64,000 nt of DNA, taken from UQRS01 sp050946935. Its GTDB lineage: Bacteria > Bacillota > Clostridia > Oscillospirales > Acutalibacteraceae. Positions 52,624-62,469 of this stretch are shown in pieces; the first letter of the stretch is position 1, and each line of letters opens with the position of its first letter. A program made the position numbers and the translations under genes. The DNA is taken from assembly GCA_050946935.1 (NCBI GenBank), contig JBMNVR010000005.1:37394-101393 (forward strand), in the 5' to 3' direction. The notes under the pieces are model-generated. The model had not been told where the DNA came from. It made no database searches and saw nothing but the letters and a program-made list of their open reading frames with translations.

Positions 52624-54534
52624 TCACGCGCCGGTTTTCTCCTCCAGCTCGGCCGAGAGACTTTCCCACACTTCCATCAGACTTTCACATTGCCGGTCAA
52701 GGCAGGAAATCTCCTCTCCCAGCGCCATGGCCTGCTCGTAATCCGAAGCGATTTCAGGCGTTTCAAGCAACCGGCGCTTTTCCTCCGCCTGTGCTTCGGC
52801 CGCGGCAATCTCGGCCTCACACCGGGCGATTGAAGAACGCAGCCGGCGCAGAGCGGCCGCATCCTCTTTACGCTTTTTATAGTCCTCCCCGCCGCGGCCG
52901 GCCGCCTTTTTCGGCGCCGGCGCCGCAGCCGCTTCCCCGGGACGAAGGCGGAGATACTCCTGATAATCTCCGCGGTACATGTGTACGCCGCCCGCTTCAA
53001 AAGCACAGATTTTGGTCGCCAGCTTATTGATAAAATATCGGTCGTGCGATACCATGACGATAGTGCCGCCGTACCCATCCAGCGCTTCTTCGAGCGCCTC
53101 TCTCGACCGGAGATCGAGATGATTGGTCGGCTCGTCCAGAAACAGCAGGTTGCTGCCCGACAGCATCAGCTTGCACAGCGCGACCCGCGCCCGCTCCCCG
53201 CCGCTCAGCTCCCCGATCCGCTTAAAAACCTCCTCCCCGTGGAAGAGGAATGCCGCCAGCGCGCTTCGGATCTCGGTCTGGGTCATGCCGGTGTAGGCGT
53301 CCCACACCTCATCCAGCACGGTTTTTTCGGGCGAGAGGCCGGTATGCCCCTGCGCAAAATAGCCGAATTCCACACCTGCGCCGAACCCGACGACGCCGCA
53401 GCCCTCGCCGCCGGCCATGACCTGCCGCAGCAAAGTGGTCTTACCGCAGCCGTTCGGCCCGATCAGGAAGAGACGATCCCCCTTTTTGACCTCAAAATCC
53501 ACGCCGCTATAAAGCGGCTCATTTGAAAAGGTCTTATGCAGTCCGCGAACGGACAGCACATCATTGCCGCAGTTCCGGCGGGGAGAAAAGGTAAAGTGCA
53601 TTTCACGCTCGGGCGCGTCGGGCTTTTTCAGAGCGGCCTCCAGCCGGTCGATCTGTTTTTGCTTGCTTTCAGCGGTTTTAATGTTTTTCTCCCGATTCCA
53701 GCGGTGCTGCTGCTCGACGATCCCCTCCAGCCGTCGAATCTCCTTCATCGTGTTCTCATACGCGCGCGTTTCACTCAGGGTGCGGAGGGCTTTGACCTCT
53801 TTATATTTGGTGTAATTGCCGTCGCAGGCGTAAAGGCGGCCCTGCTCCAGCTCAAAAATGCGGTTGCAGACCCGGTCGAGAAAAAAACGGTCGTGCGAAA
53901 TAATAATGGCCGCGCCGGCATAGCCGGAGATATAATCCTCCAGCCACTCGACCGACCGGATATCGAGGTGGTTGGTTGGTTCGTCCAGCAGCAGCAGATC
54001 GGGAGACGACAGCAGCAGCCGGGCGAGCGCCAGCTTGCTTTTCTGTCCGCCCGACAGGGCAGAGACCGGCAACCGCATCTGCTCTTCCGAAAAGCCGAGA
54101 CCGGCCAGCGCCGCCTTTGCCCGGCTGCGATAGGTCAGCCCGCCGTCCGCCTGAAACCCCTCGGTCAGCCGCGTGTGCCGCTCAATCAGCGCATCGCTGT
54201 GCTCGCGCAGCAGCCGGTCATTCAACTCGGACAGCTCCCGCTCCTGCTCCATCAGACCGGCAAAGACCTGCAAAACCTCCTCCATCGCGGTCGCCGCGGA
54301 ATCGGCGCAGACATGCTGTTCCATATAACCGACAGTCAGCCCGGCCTCCCGCGACATGCCGCCGGTATCCGGTTCTTCCCGCCCGGTCAGGATGCGGAAA
54401 AGGGTAGTCTTCCCAACGCCGTTGGCACCAATAAGGCCGATGATGTCCCGCTTTTCCACGCCAAAACTGACGGCCGAGAAAAGCTCCCGTTCGCCGTAGC
54501 TTTTGCTTAAATTGCTTGCGCTGATTTGTGGCAT
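52624..54534 (-). CDS. ABC-F family ATP-binding protein
   Basis: 636 aa with two ABC cassettes and no membrane domain. Walker A GANGVGKTT and GPNGCGKTT, signatures LSGGQKSKLALARL and LSGGERARVALCKL, Walker B LLLDEPTNHLD and FLDEPTNHLD. The linker between is basic and helical; a C-terminal coiled coil (AALRRLRSSIARCEAEIAAAEAQAEEKRR) follows. ABC-F proteins act on the ribosome (EttA/YdiF-type); resistance is possible but not shown. GGAG precedes ATG 54534. Confidence 0.94.
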   Translation of the reverse strand: MPQISASNLSKSYGERELFSAVSFGVEKRDIIGLIGANGVGKTTLFRILTGREEPDTGGMSREAGLTVGYMEQHVCADSAATAMEEVLQVFAGLMEQERELSELNDRLLREHSDALIERHTRLTEGFQADGGLTYRSRAKAALAGLGFSEEQMRLPVSALSGGQKSKLALARLLLSSPDLLLLDEPTNHLDIRSVEWLEDYISGYAGAAIIISHDRFFLDRVCNRIFELEQGRLYACDGNYTKYKEVKALRTLSETRAYENTMKEIRRLEGIVEQQHRWNREKNIKTAESKQKQIDRLEAALKKPDAPEREMHFTFSPRRNCGNDVLSVRGLHKTFSNEPLYSGVDFEVKKGDRLFLIGPNGCGKTTLLRQVMAGGEGCGVVGFGAGVEFGYFAQGHTGLSPEKTVLDEVWDAYTGMTQTEIRSALAAFLFHGEEVFKRIGELSGGERARVALCKLMLSGSNLLFLDEPTNHLDLRSREALEEALDGYGGTIVMVSHDRYFINKLATKICAFEAGGVHMYRGDYQEYLRLRPGEAAAAPAPKKAAGRGGEDYKKRKEDAAALRRLRSSIARCEAEIAAAEAQAEEKRRLLETPEIASDYEQAMALGEEISCLDRQCESLMEVWESLSAELEEKTGA

Positions 54535-55068
54535 GATCCGCTCCATTCTTTCGCAAAAGGATTGGCCGCACCGTATGGGCGACCCCTTTGTATTTTCTGA
54601 ATGCCATACGGCTTTTTCACATTTTTAGATTGCCCGGCCGGTTGCATCGACAGTACCTCCCGCTTCTGGAAAGAAAATGCGCCGCACACCGGTTGGACAT
54701 TGCAAGGTGATTATAGCATTTTTAACGTGAAAAATCAAACGACCCGGACACCTGGCACAGGGCAAAAGCTCTTCGGTTCCTGGCAGGCCGCAAAACTGGA
54801 ACAGCCGCCCGGTTTACAGGCGGCTGCTTTGATGTTTTTCACGTTATCAAACGACATGCTTGGCGTTTTGGGCATAGAGTTTGATCCCACGTAGCCCGCA
54901 AAGGATTGGAAGCCAAGCCGACGCGTCGTGTGCGCGTTGGCAGGCGGGCAGCAAGGACACCGCGTAACCTTTTTGAAAAAGAAAGCAAAGGAAAACGGCT
55001 GGCAAACAGACACAAAAAGCTGTTTGTGGTCTGTGGTAACTTGTTTTACAAAATCAAGTGAAACGGAT
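54535..55068. other. Long intergenic region between tRNA and ABC-F gene
   Basis: Over 500 nt without a convincing gene. A minus-strand open frame at 54735-55085 has odd composition and no ribosome site. A GCCGCC-GGCGGC type hairpin lies at about 54798-54825. Confidence 0.35.
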
Positions 55069-55097
55069 GAAAAATGCCCACTCAAAGAGTGGGCATT
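55069..55097 (-). terminator. tRNA-fMet terminator
   Basis: TGCCCACTC-TTT-GAGTGGGCA then TTTTT on the minus strand, 28 nt after the tRNA CCA end. Confidence 0.9.
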
Positions 55098-55124
55098 TTG
55101 ATCTAAGCGTCGCTTGTTGCGACG

Positions 55125-55201
<77 letters not shown>

Positions 55202-55229
55202 ATATGTCCCCTGATTGGGGTGCCATATA

Positions 55230-55258
55230 ATTATAGCACCCCAGTCATGGGTTGTCAA
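55230..55258 (-). promoter_or_regulatory. Perfect consensus promoter of tRNA-fMet
   Basis: Minus strand TTGACA, 17-nt spacer, TATAAT, about 28 nt before the tRNA. Confidence 0.9.
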
Positions 55259-55315
55259 CAGTTTTTTTGCAGCAGCCGTTACGGCTATTTTTTAAGGAGG
55301 AATCCCCCTAAAAAA

Positions 55316-55771
55316 TCATTTTTCTTCCAGAAGCTTGTTCAGCTCCTCCCGAAAGGTGTTGATGTCCTTGAACTGACGGTAAACTGATGCAAAGCGGACA
55401 TAGGCCACTTCGTCTACGCCCTTCAGCCGATCCATAACCAGCTCACCGATCTTTTCAGACGTAACCTCCCGGTCGAGGGTGTTTTGCAGCACGCCCTCCA
55501 CATCGTCAATCAGCGACTCCAGCTCGTCGATGGAGACCGGACGCTTCTCACAGGCGCGGAGCAGACCGCCCAACAGCTTGTCACGATTGAAAACCTCCCG
55601 TGATTTGTCCTTCTTGATCACAATGACCGGCAGGCTTTCGATCACCTCATAGGTTGTAAACCGCTTTTGGCACTGGATACACTCCCTCCGGCGGCGGATA
55701 CGCTCCCCCTCGTCCGTGGGGCGGGAGTCAATTACGCGGCTTTCTTCAAATCCGCAAAATGGACATTTCAT
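55316..55771 (-). CDS. nrdR: Transcriptional repressor NrdR
   Basis: 151 aa. Represses ribonucleotide reductase genes when dATP is high. N-terminal zinc finger (CPFCG ... ECIQCQKRFTTYE) and ATP-cone (RDKLLGGLLRACEKRPVS, VASVYRQFKDINTFRE). Start ATG at 55771. No nrd genes in the window. Confidence 0.96.
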   Translation of the reverse strand: MKCPFCGFEESRVIDSRPTDEGERIRRRRECIQCQKRFTTYEVIESLPVIVIKKDKSREVFNRDKLLGGLLRACEKRPVSIDELESLIDDVEGVLQNTLDREVTSEKIGELVMDRLKGVDEVAYVRFASVYRQFKDINTFREELNKLLEEK

Positions 55772-55909
55772 ACAGCACCGTCCGTTCCGCTCCGGCCGCA
55801 CGCGACATGCGCCCGGTTCTGCGTGATAATTTTAAAGTTTACAAAATTATAACACAATATATGGAATCTGACAAGCTGTTTTTGCACATTTTTTCACAAG
55901 AGAGAGTGG

Positions 55910-56263
55910 TTACTTGTCTTTCGGCTTGAAAATCAGCGCCGCAAGGTATCCGAAGACCACAGCGGCCGTGATGCCGGCGGCCGTGGCGGAGATCCCACCT
56001 GACAGCGCACCGAGGAAACCGTACTGCGCCACTGCCTTTTTTACCCCCATAGCAAGAGAATATCCAAACCCGGTCAGCGGGACGGTCGCGCCGGCGCCGG
56101 CGATTTTGACCAGCGGCTCATACAGTCCGAGCGCCGTTAGGACGACCCCCCCAACGACATAGGCCACCAGGATCCGGGCCGGCGTCATCTTGGTCCAGTC
56201 GATTAAAATCTGCCCAATCAGGCACAGCGCACCACCAACTAAAAAAGCCATCAAATAACTCAT
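55910..56263 (-). CDS. spoVAE: Stage V sporulation protein AE
   Basis: 117 aa from the ATG at 56263, the normal length; three to four membrane helices. AFLVGGALCLIGQILIDWTK, MTPARILVAYVVGGVVLTAL and GAGATVPLTGFGYSLAMGVK are family hallmarks. SpoVA proteins move dipicolinic acid into spores and out at germination. Usually in a spoVAC-AD-AE set; here spoVAC and spoVAD are not adjacent. An ATG at 56350 is in frame but has no ribosome site. Shows the organism is or was spore-forming. Confidence 0.9.
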   Translation of the reverse strand: MSYLMAFLVGGALCLIGQILIDWTKMTPARILVAYVVGGVVLTALGLYEPLVKIAGAGATVPLTGFGYSLAMGVKKAVAQYGFLGALSGGISATAAGITAAVVFGYLAALIFKPKDK

Positions 56264-56548
56264 GTTTTTTAAAGCACACCTCTTCCAAATCCGATCGGCC
56301 GCCGCAAAAAGCGGGCCGGTCTTTCCTGTGATTAGTTTTTCAGAATCCATGTAAAATATTCCGACTGTTTTATATTACGGCGCAAAAAAACGGCGCGGCA
56401 AAAGGAGCAAGAATGTTTACGGAAAACCTCAAATACGGTTTTCCGGACACCAGCACACAAAAGCCACGCCGATTTCCTGTTCAATGAATTTGAAAGAAGG
56501 CCTGCATTCGTTTTTTCAAAAAGGCACTTTTGGGAATTGTCCTCCGGA
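56264..56548. other. Intergenic region upstream of spoVAE
   Basis: No gene. I expected spoVAD and spoVAC here, but the minus-strand sequence carries no such frame; no strong promoter is evident. Confidence 0.4.
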
Positions 56549-58426
56549 TTACATCAAGGCGCAGATCCGGTTGGAGAAATCGGCCGGATCCTCAATCGGC
56601 AGCCCCTCGATCAGCAGCGCCTGATCGTACAGCAGCCCGGCATAATCGGTCAGACGGTCAGGATCGCTTTCGCGCAGCGCCTCCAACCGGGCAAAAACCG
56701 GGTGCGACGGGTTCAGCTCAAGCACCCGTTTGGCCTTGACCCCGCCGCCCTGCGGCATGGCGTTCAGCACCTTCTCCATCTCGAGGGTGATCTCCCCCTC
56801 GGAGGAGAGGCAGACCGGATGGTTCTTCAGCCGGTGGGAGAGAATGACCTTCTCCACCTTGCCGTCGAGAGCGGACGACAGCGCCTCCAGCAGAGGCTTG
56901 TGCGCTTCGGCCTGCTGCTCGGCCTGCTTTTTCTCCTCCTCGCTTGAGAGATCCAGATCGTCGGCCGAAATGTTCTTGAAGTGCTTGCCATCGTATTCGT
57001 GCAAGGTTTTCAAAGCGAATTCATCCACATTGTCGGTGAGATAGAGAAGCTCGTACCCCTTTTCGAGTACTGCCTCGGCCTGGGGCAGCCGGGCGAGGCG
57101 CGCGACGCTCTCCCCGCAGGCGTAGTAGATGTCGGTCTGTCCCTCCTTCATGCGGGAGACATACTCGGCCAGTGTCACCGGCGTCTCGGACGAGGAGGAG
57201 GCAAAAAGCACCAAATCCTTCAGCTCGTCCTTGTGCAGACCATAGTTGTCGTACATACCGTATTTGAGCTGGAGGCCGAAATTCTTGAAGAATTCGGCAT
57301 ACTTCTCCCGCTCGTTTTCCAGCATGGATTTCAGCTCGGCGGCGATCTTTTTCTCCAGCCGGGCGGCGATCAGGCCAAGCTGCCGGTCGTGCTGCAGCAT
57401 CTCCCGCGAGATGTTGAGGGAGAGATCCTGCGAATCCACCAGTCCCTTGACAAAGGAAAAGTAGTCGGGCAGCAGGTCGCCGCATTTATCCATGATCAGT
57501 ACGCCGCTGGCATAAAGCTGCAAGCCCTTCTCATATTCTTTGGTATAGTAGTCCATCGGCGGATGGGACGGGATAAAAAGCAGCGCGTTATAAGTCGCCG
57601 CCCCCTCGGTCGAAGTGCGGATGATCCGGGCCGGCTCCTGCCAGTCGCCGAATTTCTCCTTGTAAAAGGTGCCGTATTCCTCATCCGATACCTCCGACCT
57701 GGCCTTTTTCCAGATCGGGATCATGCTGTTGAGGGTTTCCTCCTCGGTATAGGTTTCAAATTCCCCGTCGCTGCCCTCCTTCGGACGGCTTTTTTCCACC
57801 TCCATCCGAATGGGATAGCGGATATAGTCGGAATATTTTTTGACCAGTGCCCGCAGACGGTAGGTATCCAGGAACTCGTCATAATGCTCCTCCTCGCTGT
57901 CGGGCAGGATGTGGAGGGTGATTTCGGTTCCGCAGGCCGCCTTTTCGGCTGCCGTGATGCGATAGCCGTCGACACCGGAGGATTCCCACTTCCACGCCTC
58001 CGTACTGCCGCAGGCCCGGCTGATCACCGTCACCCGGTCGGCCACCATGAAGGCGGAGTAAAATCCGACCCCGAACTGCCCGATGATGTCGACCTCCTCG
58101 CCGGTCTCGTTTTCGTCCTTAAAGGCTTTGGAACCGCTCTTGGCGATCACGCCGAGGTTGGAATCCAGTTCCTCTTTCGTCATGCCGATCCCGTTGTCCG
58201 AGATGGTCAGCGTCCGTCCCTCCTTATCGGCCGACAGCCGGATGCAGAGCGCCGTCCGGTCGACGTCCGAAAGGTTTTCGGTCAGAGATTTATGATACAG
58301 CTTGTCGAGCGCGTCGCTGGCGTTGGAGATCAGCTCGCGCAGGAAAATCTCCTTATGCGTGTAGATGGAGTGGATCATCAGATCCATCAATCGTTTGGAC
58401 TCGGCCTTGAATTGCTTGAGAGCCAT
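56549..58426 (-). CDS. htpG: Molecular chaperone HtpG (Hsp90)
   Basis: 625 aa. N-terminal GHKL ATPase: LRELISNASDALDKL, LTISDNGIGM, IGQFGVGFYSAF; middle domain EEEHYDEFLDTYR, and a dimerisation C-terminus. Length is normal. AAAGGGG precedes the ATG. No neighbouring stress genes. Confidence 0.97.
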   Translation of the reverse strand: MALKQFKAESKRLMDLMIHSIYTHKEIFLRELISNASDALDKLYHKSLTENLSDVDRTALCIRLSADKEGRTLTISDNGIGMTKEELDSNLGVIAKSGSKAFKDENETGEEVDIIGQFGVGFYSAFMVADRVTVISRACGSTEAWKWESSGVDGYRITAAEKAACGTEITLHILPDSEEEHYDEFLDTYRLRALVKKYSDYIRYPIRMEVEKSRPKEGSDGEFETYTEEETLNSMIPIWKKARSEVSDEEYGTFYKEKFGDWQEPARIIRTSTEGAATYNALLFIPSHPPMDYYTKEYEKGLQLYASGVLIMDKCGDLLPDYFSFVKGLVDSQDLSLNISREMLQHDRQLGLIAARLEKKIAAELKSMLENEREKYAEFFKNFGLQLKYGMYDNYGLHKDELKDLVLFASSSSETPVTLAEYVSRMKEGQTDIYYACGESVARLARLPQAEAVLEKGYELLYLTDNVDEFALKTLHEYDGKHFKNISADDLDLSSEEEKKQAEQQAEAHKPLLEALSSALDGKVEKVILSHRLKNHPVCLSSEGEITLEMEKVLNAMPQGGGVKAKRVLELNPSHPVFARLEALRESDPDRLTDYAGLLYDQALLIEGLPIEDPADFSNRICALM

Positions 58427-58596
58427 GGTATATACCCCTTTTTCTTTTTTAATTTTTAATATAGATATTTTACTCTTTAATTATGAAAAAATCTTGAACA
58501 AATGAAAGAAATTTCAGCTTCCGCGTCCGAAGATATCCCGCCGTTTTTCGCACGGCGGCCGACCACGGGGTAAGCTGCAAGGAAAGGAGATGCCCC

Positions 58597-60951
58597 ATGC
58601 CCCTTTGTATCGCTCTGGCCGGCAACCCCAACTGCGGTAAGACCACCCTGTTCAACCGCCTGACCGGCGCCCGGCAGTTTGTCGGCAACTGGCCGGGCGT
58701 CACGGTAGAGAAGAAGGAGGGACGCCTGCTCTCACAGGAGGGAGTGACCGTTGTGGATCTGCCGGGTATTTACTCCCTCTCCCCCTACACGCCGGAGGAG
58801 CGGGTCGCCCGCCGGTTTCTGCTGGACGGGCGGCCGGACGTCATCCTCAACCTGATCGACGGCACCAGTCTGGAGCGCAGCCTTTACCTGACCACCCAAC
58901 TGGCCGAGACCGGCATTCCGCTGGTTTTAGCGGTGAATATGGCCGACCTGCTGCGAAAAAGCGGAGACCGGCTGGATACCGCTGCGCTCTCCCGCCGGCT
59001 GAGCTGCCCGGCAGTCGAAATCTCCGCCCTGCGCGGGGACGGGATCGAGACGGCGGTGGACGCGGCGTTGGCCGCCGCACGGGAGAAACGCCCGCTTTCG
59101 CCTTGTCGGTTTGACGAGGAGACCGAGGCCGCCCTTGGCCGGATTGCGGCGGCACTCTCCGGCGTGCCGGACGAACAGCGGCGCTGGTACGCGATCAAGT
59201 TGTTCGAGCGGGATCAGGAGGCGGCGCATAGCCGATCTCTTCCGGCCGACGTCCGCACTGTGATCGAGCAAAGTATCCGGACGGCTGAAAGCGCGCGGCA
59301 GGAAGATGGCGAGAGTATACTGGCAAACGGCCGGTATATGTATATCGAGGCTCTTCTTCGGGGCTGTTACCAAAAAAATCGCCGGGACAAGCCGACGCTT
59401 TCGGAAAGGATAGACCGGATCGCGACCGGACGTCTGACCGCCCTGCCGGTTTTTGCACTGGTCATGCTGGCGGTTTATCTCCTCTCGGTCACGGCGGTCG
59501 GCAGTCGGGCGGCCGGCTGGGTCAGCGACGGTCTGTTTGGGGAGGGATGGCATCTTTTTTCCATCGGCGCCGACGAATATGCGGCGGCCGCCGACCGATA
59601 CGCGCTGGCCGCCGCCAAAGTCGAAGCCTTTGCCGCCGCCGCACAGGCCGTAGGTCTGGACCCTGCCTCGGCCGTCGGGCTGACCGCCCTGTGCCCCCTT
59701 TATGACGATCGAGGTCATCCGGCGGGGGAAATTGCGGTCACCTATGCCGATTATCTGGAAGCAGGGTCCGAGACGCCGCCTGATCCGGCCGACTGGGGTA
59801 TCTGGATCCCCGGCATTCCGACACTGGCTGCACGCGGGCTGGAGGCGGCCGGCTGCACCACCTGGCTTTGCGATCTGCTTTTGGATGGTCTCCTTGCCGG
59901 CGTGGGGGCAGTGCTCGGCTTTCTGCCCCAGATTGCGCTGCTGTTTTTCTGCCTCGCGTTTTTGGAGGGGTGCGGCTACATGGCCCGGATCGCCTTTATC
60001 CTCGACCGCGTTTTCCGGCGGTTCGGGCTTTCGGGAAAATCCTTTATCCCGATGCTGATCGGCTCGGGCTGCGGCGTGCCGGGCATCCTCGCCGCGCGCA
60101 CCATAGAGAGCGAGGCCGACCGCCGGATGACGATCGTCACGACCACCTTCATCCCCTGCAGCGCCAAGCTGCCGATCATCGCTCTGCTGGCCGGAGCGCT
60201 GTTCGACGGAGCGTGGTGGGTCGCGCCGAGCGCCTATTTCACGGGGGTGGCGGCCGTGCTGCTCTCTGGTCTGATATTGAGGAAAAACCGGTGGTTTTCC
60301 GGTGATCCCGCGCCCTTTCTTATGGAGCTTCCGGCCTATCGCCTACCGACAGCCGGCAGCCTGTTTTCCAGTCTGCGCGAGCAGGTCGGCGGTTTTTTAA
60401 AAAAAGCGGGAACGGTCATCCTGCTTTCCAGCCTGCTGATCTGGTTTGCATCCAACTACGGTTTCGCACAAGGGGCGTTCGGCCGGGTCGGGATGGAGCA
60501 CAGCCTCCTCGCCGCGGCCGGGCGGGGAATCTCCCCCTTGTTCCGGCCGCTCGGCTGGGGCTTCTGGCAGGCGGCCGTCGCAACCCTATCCGGCCTTGTC
60601 GCCAAGGAGAATATCGTCAGCACACTGGGCGTCCTTTTCAGGGGCGCGGGCGCCGGGGCGACCGCAAAAGGGCTGGCGGCCGCCTTTTCTCCCCTGTCCG
60701 GGTATTCCTTCCTGCTGTTCAACCTGCTCTGCGCGCCCTGCGCGGCGGCGATGGCCGCCATCCTGCGAGAGATGCGGTGCCTGCGCCTCGCCGTCTTTGC
60801 CATCGGGTATCAGTGCCTTTTTGCCTATCTTAGCGCCCTGTGCGTTTATCAGTTTGGCGCTCTGCTTATGGGAAACGGCAATTTTTTTGGAACGATTGCG
60901 GCGGTCCTCGCCGCCGCGCTGGGGATTGTCCTGTGCCGGCGTCCGGCTTGA
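58597..60951 (+). CDS. feoB: Ferrous iron transport protein B
   Basis: 784 aa. N-terminal G-protein domain: G1 GNPNCGKTT (9-17), G3 DLPG (54-57), G4 NMAD (114-117); membrane part with the two gates (FLPQIALLFFCLAFLEGCG, SGCGVPGILAARTIE), and C-terminal helices. AAAGGAG precedes the ATG. FeoA is not adjacent, unlike in most Clostridia. Imports Fe2+ under anaerobic conditions. The lacI gene follows closely (114 nt), with a promoter overlapping the stop. Confidence 0.95.
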   Translation: MPLCIALAGNPNCGKTTLFNRLTGARQFVGNWPGVTVEKKEGRLLSQEGVTVVDLPGIYSLSPYTPEERVARRFLLDGRPDVILNLIDGTSLERSLYLTTQLAETGIPLVLAVNMADLLRKSGDRLDTAALSRRLSCPAVEISALRGDGIETAVDAALAAAREKRPLSPCRFDEETEAALGRIAAALSGVPDEQRRWYAIKLFERDQEAAHSRSLPADVRTVIEQSIRTAESARQEDGESILANGRYMYIEALLRGCYQKNRRDKPTLSERIDRIATGRLTALPVFALVMLAVYLLSVTAVGSRAAGWVSDGLFGEGWHLFSIGADEYAAAADRYALAAAKVEAFAAAAQAVGLDPASAVGLTALCPLYDDRGHPAGEIAVTYADYLEAGSETPPDPADWGIWIPGIPTLAARGLEAAGCTTWLCDLLLDGLLAGVGAVLGFLPQIALLFFCLAFLEGCGYMARIAFILDRVFRRFGLSGKSFIPMLIGSGCGVPGILAARTIESEADRRMTIVTTTFIPCSAKLPIIALLAGALFDGAWWVAPSAYFTGVAAVLLSGLILRKNRWFSGDPAPFLMELPAYRLPTAGSLFSSLREQVGGFLKKAGTVILLSSLLIWFASNYGFAQGAFGRVGMEHSLLAAAGRGISPLFRPLGWGFWQAAVATLSGLVAKENIVSTLGVLFRGAGAGATAKGLAAAFSPLSGYSFLLFNLLCAPCAAAMAAILREMRCLRLAVFAIGYQCLFAYLSALCVYQFGALLMGNGNFFGTIAAVLAAALGIVLCRRPA

Positions 60952-60989
60952 CATTGTGTGTATTTATGGTATCATAGGTAACATAAATA
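60948..60989 (+). promoter_or_regulatory. Promoter and operator of the LacI gene
   Basis: TTGACA (60948-60953), 16-nt spacer, TATCAT (60970-60975), embracing an inverted repeat TATTTATG (60961-60968) / CATAAATA (60982-60989). The repeat overlaps the -10, fitting autorepression. Confidence 0.6.
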
Positions 60990-61064
60990 CATGTGGATTG
61001 TTTTATCATTTTGTCGGGCAGGTCAGAAGCGGTTCCTCCGCCGAATCCGGACAACAGAAATGAG

Positions 61065-62063
61065 ATGTGGCGTTTGAAAGTCAGTATCAAGGAAATTGCA
61101 AAAAAAACCGGCTTTTCCCCGGCGACCGTCTCCCTCGCGCTAAACGACAGCGAGCTGGTCAGACTCCAGACCAAGGAGCGGATTCAGCAAACCGCCAGGG
61201 AAATGGGCTATGTCCCCAACCCCTACGCCCGCAAACTGGTTTTGCAGAAAAGCGGGATGCTGGGGCTGATTGTCCCGACCATTTCCAATGTGTACTATGC
61301 CGATCTGGTGCAGTGCATCAACACCCTCGTGCGGGAGCGGGATTATGGATTGATTATCGCGACCTCGGACAACTCGGTCGAAAACGAACGCAAAATTCTG
61401 GAGGAAATGCGCTGCAATCAGGTCGAGGGGGTCATGCTCTCCCCGGTCAACGTGCCGAATAACGACCCGGCTTATCTTACGGATTATGACCTGCCGCTGA
61501 TTTTTGCCACGGCCAGGTATCCGCAAATCAAGCGTCCTTGCGTGATGTGCAATCTGGAACAGGGGATGTATCATCTGACCCGCACGGTGGTTGAGGGGGG
61601 GCGCAAAAACCTGGCCCTTGTGACCGGGCAAAAAGGAGTGGACTCTCTCGACCGGCGGGAGGCCGGCTTTCGCCGGGCGGCCGAGGGCGTACAATACAGC
61701 ATCTTCCGGGTTGACCGGCTGGGATACAAGGGCGGCTGTCGGGCGGCAGAGGATCTCCTGGCGCGCGGCAAAGGCTTTGACGCTGTGATCTGCATCGACG
61801 ACATGCTGGCATCGGGCGTCATCAACCGACTGCGGGAGGACGGCCGCCGCATCCCGGAGGAGGTCTGGGTCACCGGCTTTGACGACAGCGTTTTCTCCAA
61901 GGCGGCGCCGGTGCCGATCACGACCGTCCGGCAGGACATCGAAACCATCGCGGAACAGACCGTCTCGCTTCTGCTGGACATGATCGGCGGCGAAGAGGGG
62001 CAAAACCGCCTCCTCCCGTGCGAGATTGTGCGACGGGCCTCGGCTCCGGTTTCAAATATATAG
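61065..62063 (+). CDS. LacI family transcriptional regulator
   Basis: 332 aa. N-terminal LacI HTH (SIKEIAKKTGFSPATVSLAL then NDSELVRLQTKERIQQTARE), hinge, then the sugar-binding periplasmic-protein-like domain (LGLIVPTISNVYYADLV, NQVEGVMLSPVN, AVICIDDMLASGVINRL, VWVTGFDDSVFSKAAP). The operon it controls is not nearby; the effector is unknown. ATG at 61065 or TTG at 61074. Confidence 0.9.
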   Translation: MWRLKVSIKEIAKKTGFSPATVSLALNDSELVRLQTKERIQQTAREMGYVPNPYARKLVLQKSGMLGLIVPTISNVYYADLVQCINTLVRERDYGLIIATSDNSVENERKILEEMRCNQVEGVMLSPVNVPNNDPAYLTDYDLPLIFATARYPQIKRPCVMCNLEQGMYHLTRTVVEGGRKNLALVTGQKGVDSLDRREAGFRRAAEGVQYSIFRVDRLGYKGGCRAAEDLLARGKGFDAVICIDDMLASGVINRLREDGRRIPEEVWVTGFDDSVFSKAAPVPITTVRQDIETIAEQTVSLLLDMIGGEEGQNRLLPCEIVRRASAPVSNI

Positions 62064-62112
62064 AAAAACGGTCCCCGCTCCGCTGATAAGCAGCAGAGTG
62101 GGGATCGTTTTT
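62064..62112 (+). terminator. Terminator after the LacI gene
   Basis: ACGgTCCCCgCTCcGCTG with CAGCaGAGtGGGGAtCGT and a T5 run, directly after the stop. Confidence 0.85.
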
Positions 62113-62136
62113 GTCATTTGTTCGATTGGACCGGGA

Positions 62137-62469
62137 TCAGGCGGCCAAGATCAGATTGCGGAGCTGCACCACATCGGCAACCGTAATATCTCCACTTTGA
62201 TCCACGTCTGCGAGGACGTACGCATTTGCTCCGCCGCCCAGAAGAATAATCCGGCGCAGCGCCACCACATCCGAAACGGAACGGATCCGGTCGCGGTTGA
62301 CGTCGCCGCTCTCAAACGGGACGCCGGCGGAGATCTCCCGCAAGATACGCTCGGCTTCCTCCAGCAAAAACAGATTGGAAATCCGCAGCTTTTGACTGGC
62401 GGACAGCGCGTCATAGGAGGCGCGTGCCGCCTCTACCGCGGCACGATCAGATTCAGCAATATACCAGGG
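62137..62469 (-). pseudogene. Out-of-frame dockerin module of the transglutaminase-like protein
   Basis: The -1/+ frame reads PWYIAESDRAAVEAARASYD and ALSASQKLRISN (a FIVAR-like repeat), then dockerin-type calcium loops GDVNRDRIRSVSDVVALRR and ADVDQSGDITVADVVQLRN to the stop at 62137. No start codon with a good ribosome site precedes it, so it is the lost C-terminus of the gene at 62453. See findings. Confidence 0.78.

Noticed and set aside
54735..55085. 116-codon minus-strand ORF
   Set aside because: No ribosome site, Cys/Phe-rich unnatural composition, and it runs into the tRNA terminator; treated as non-coding.
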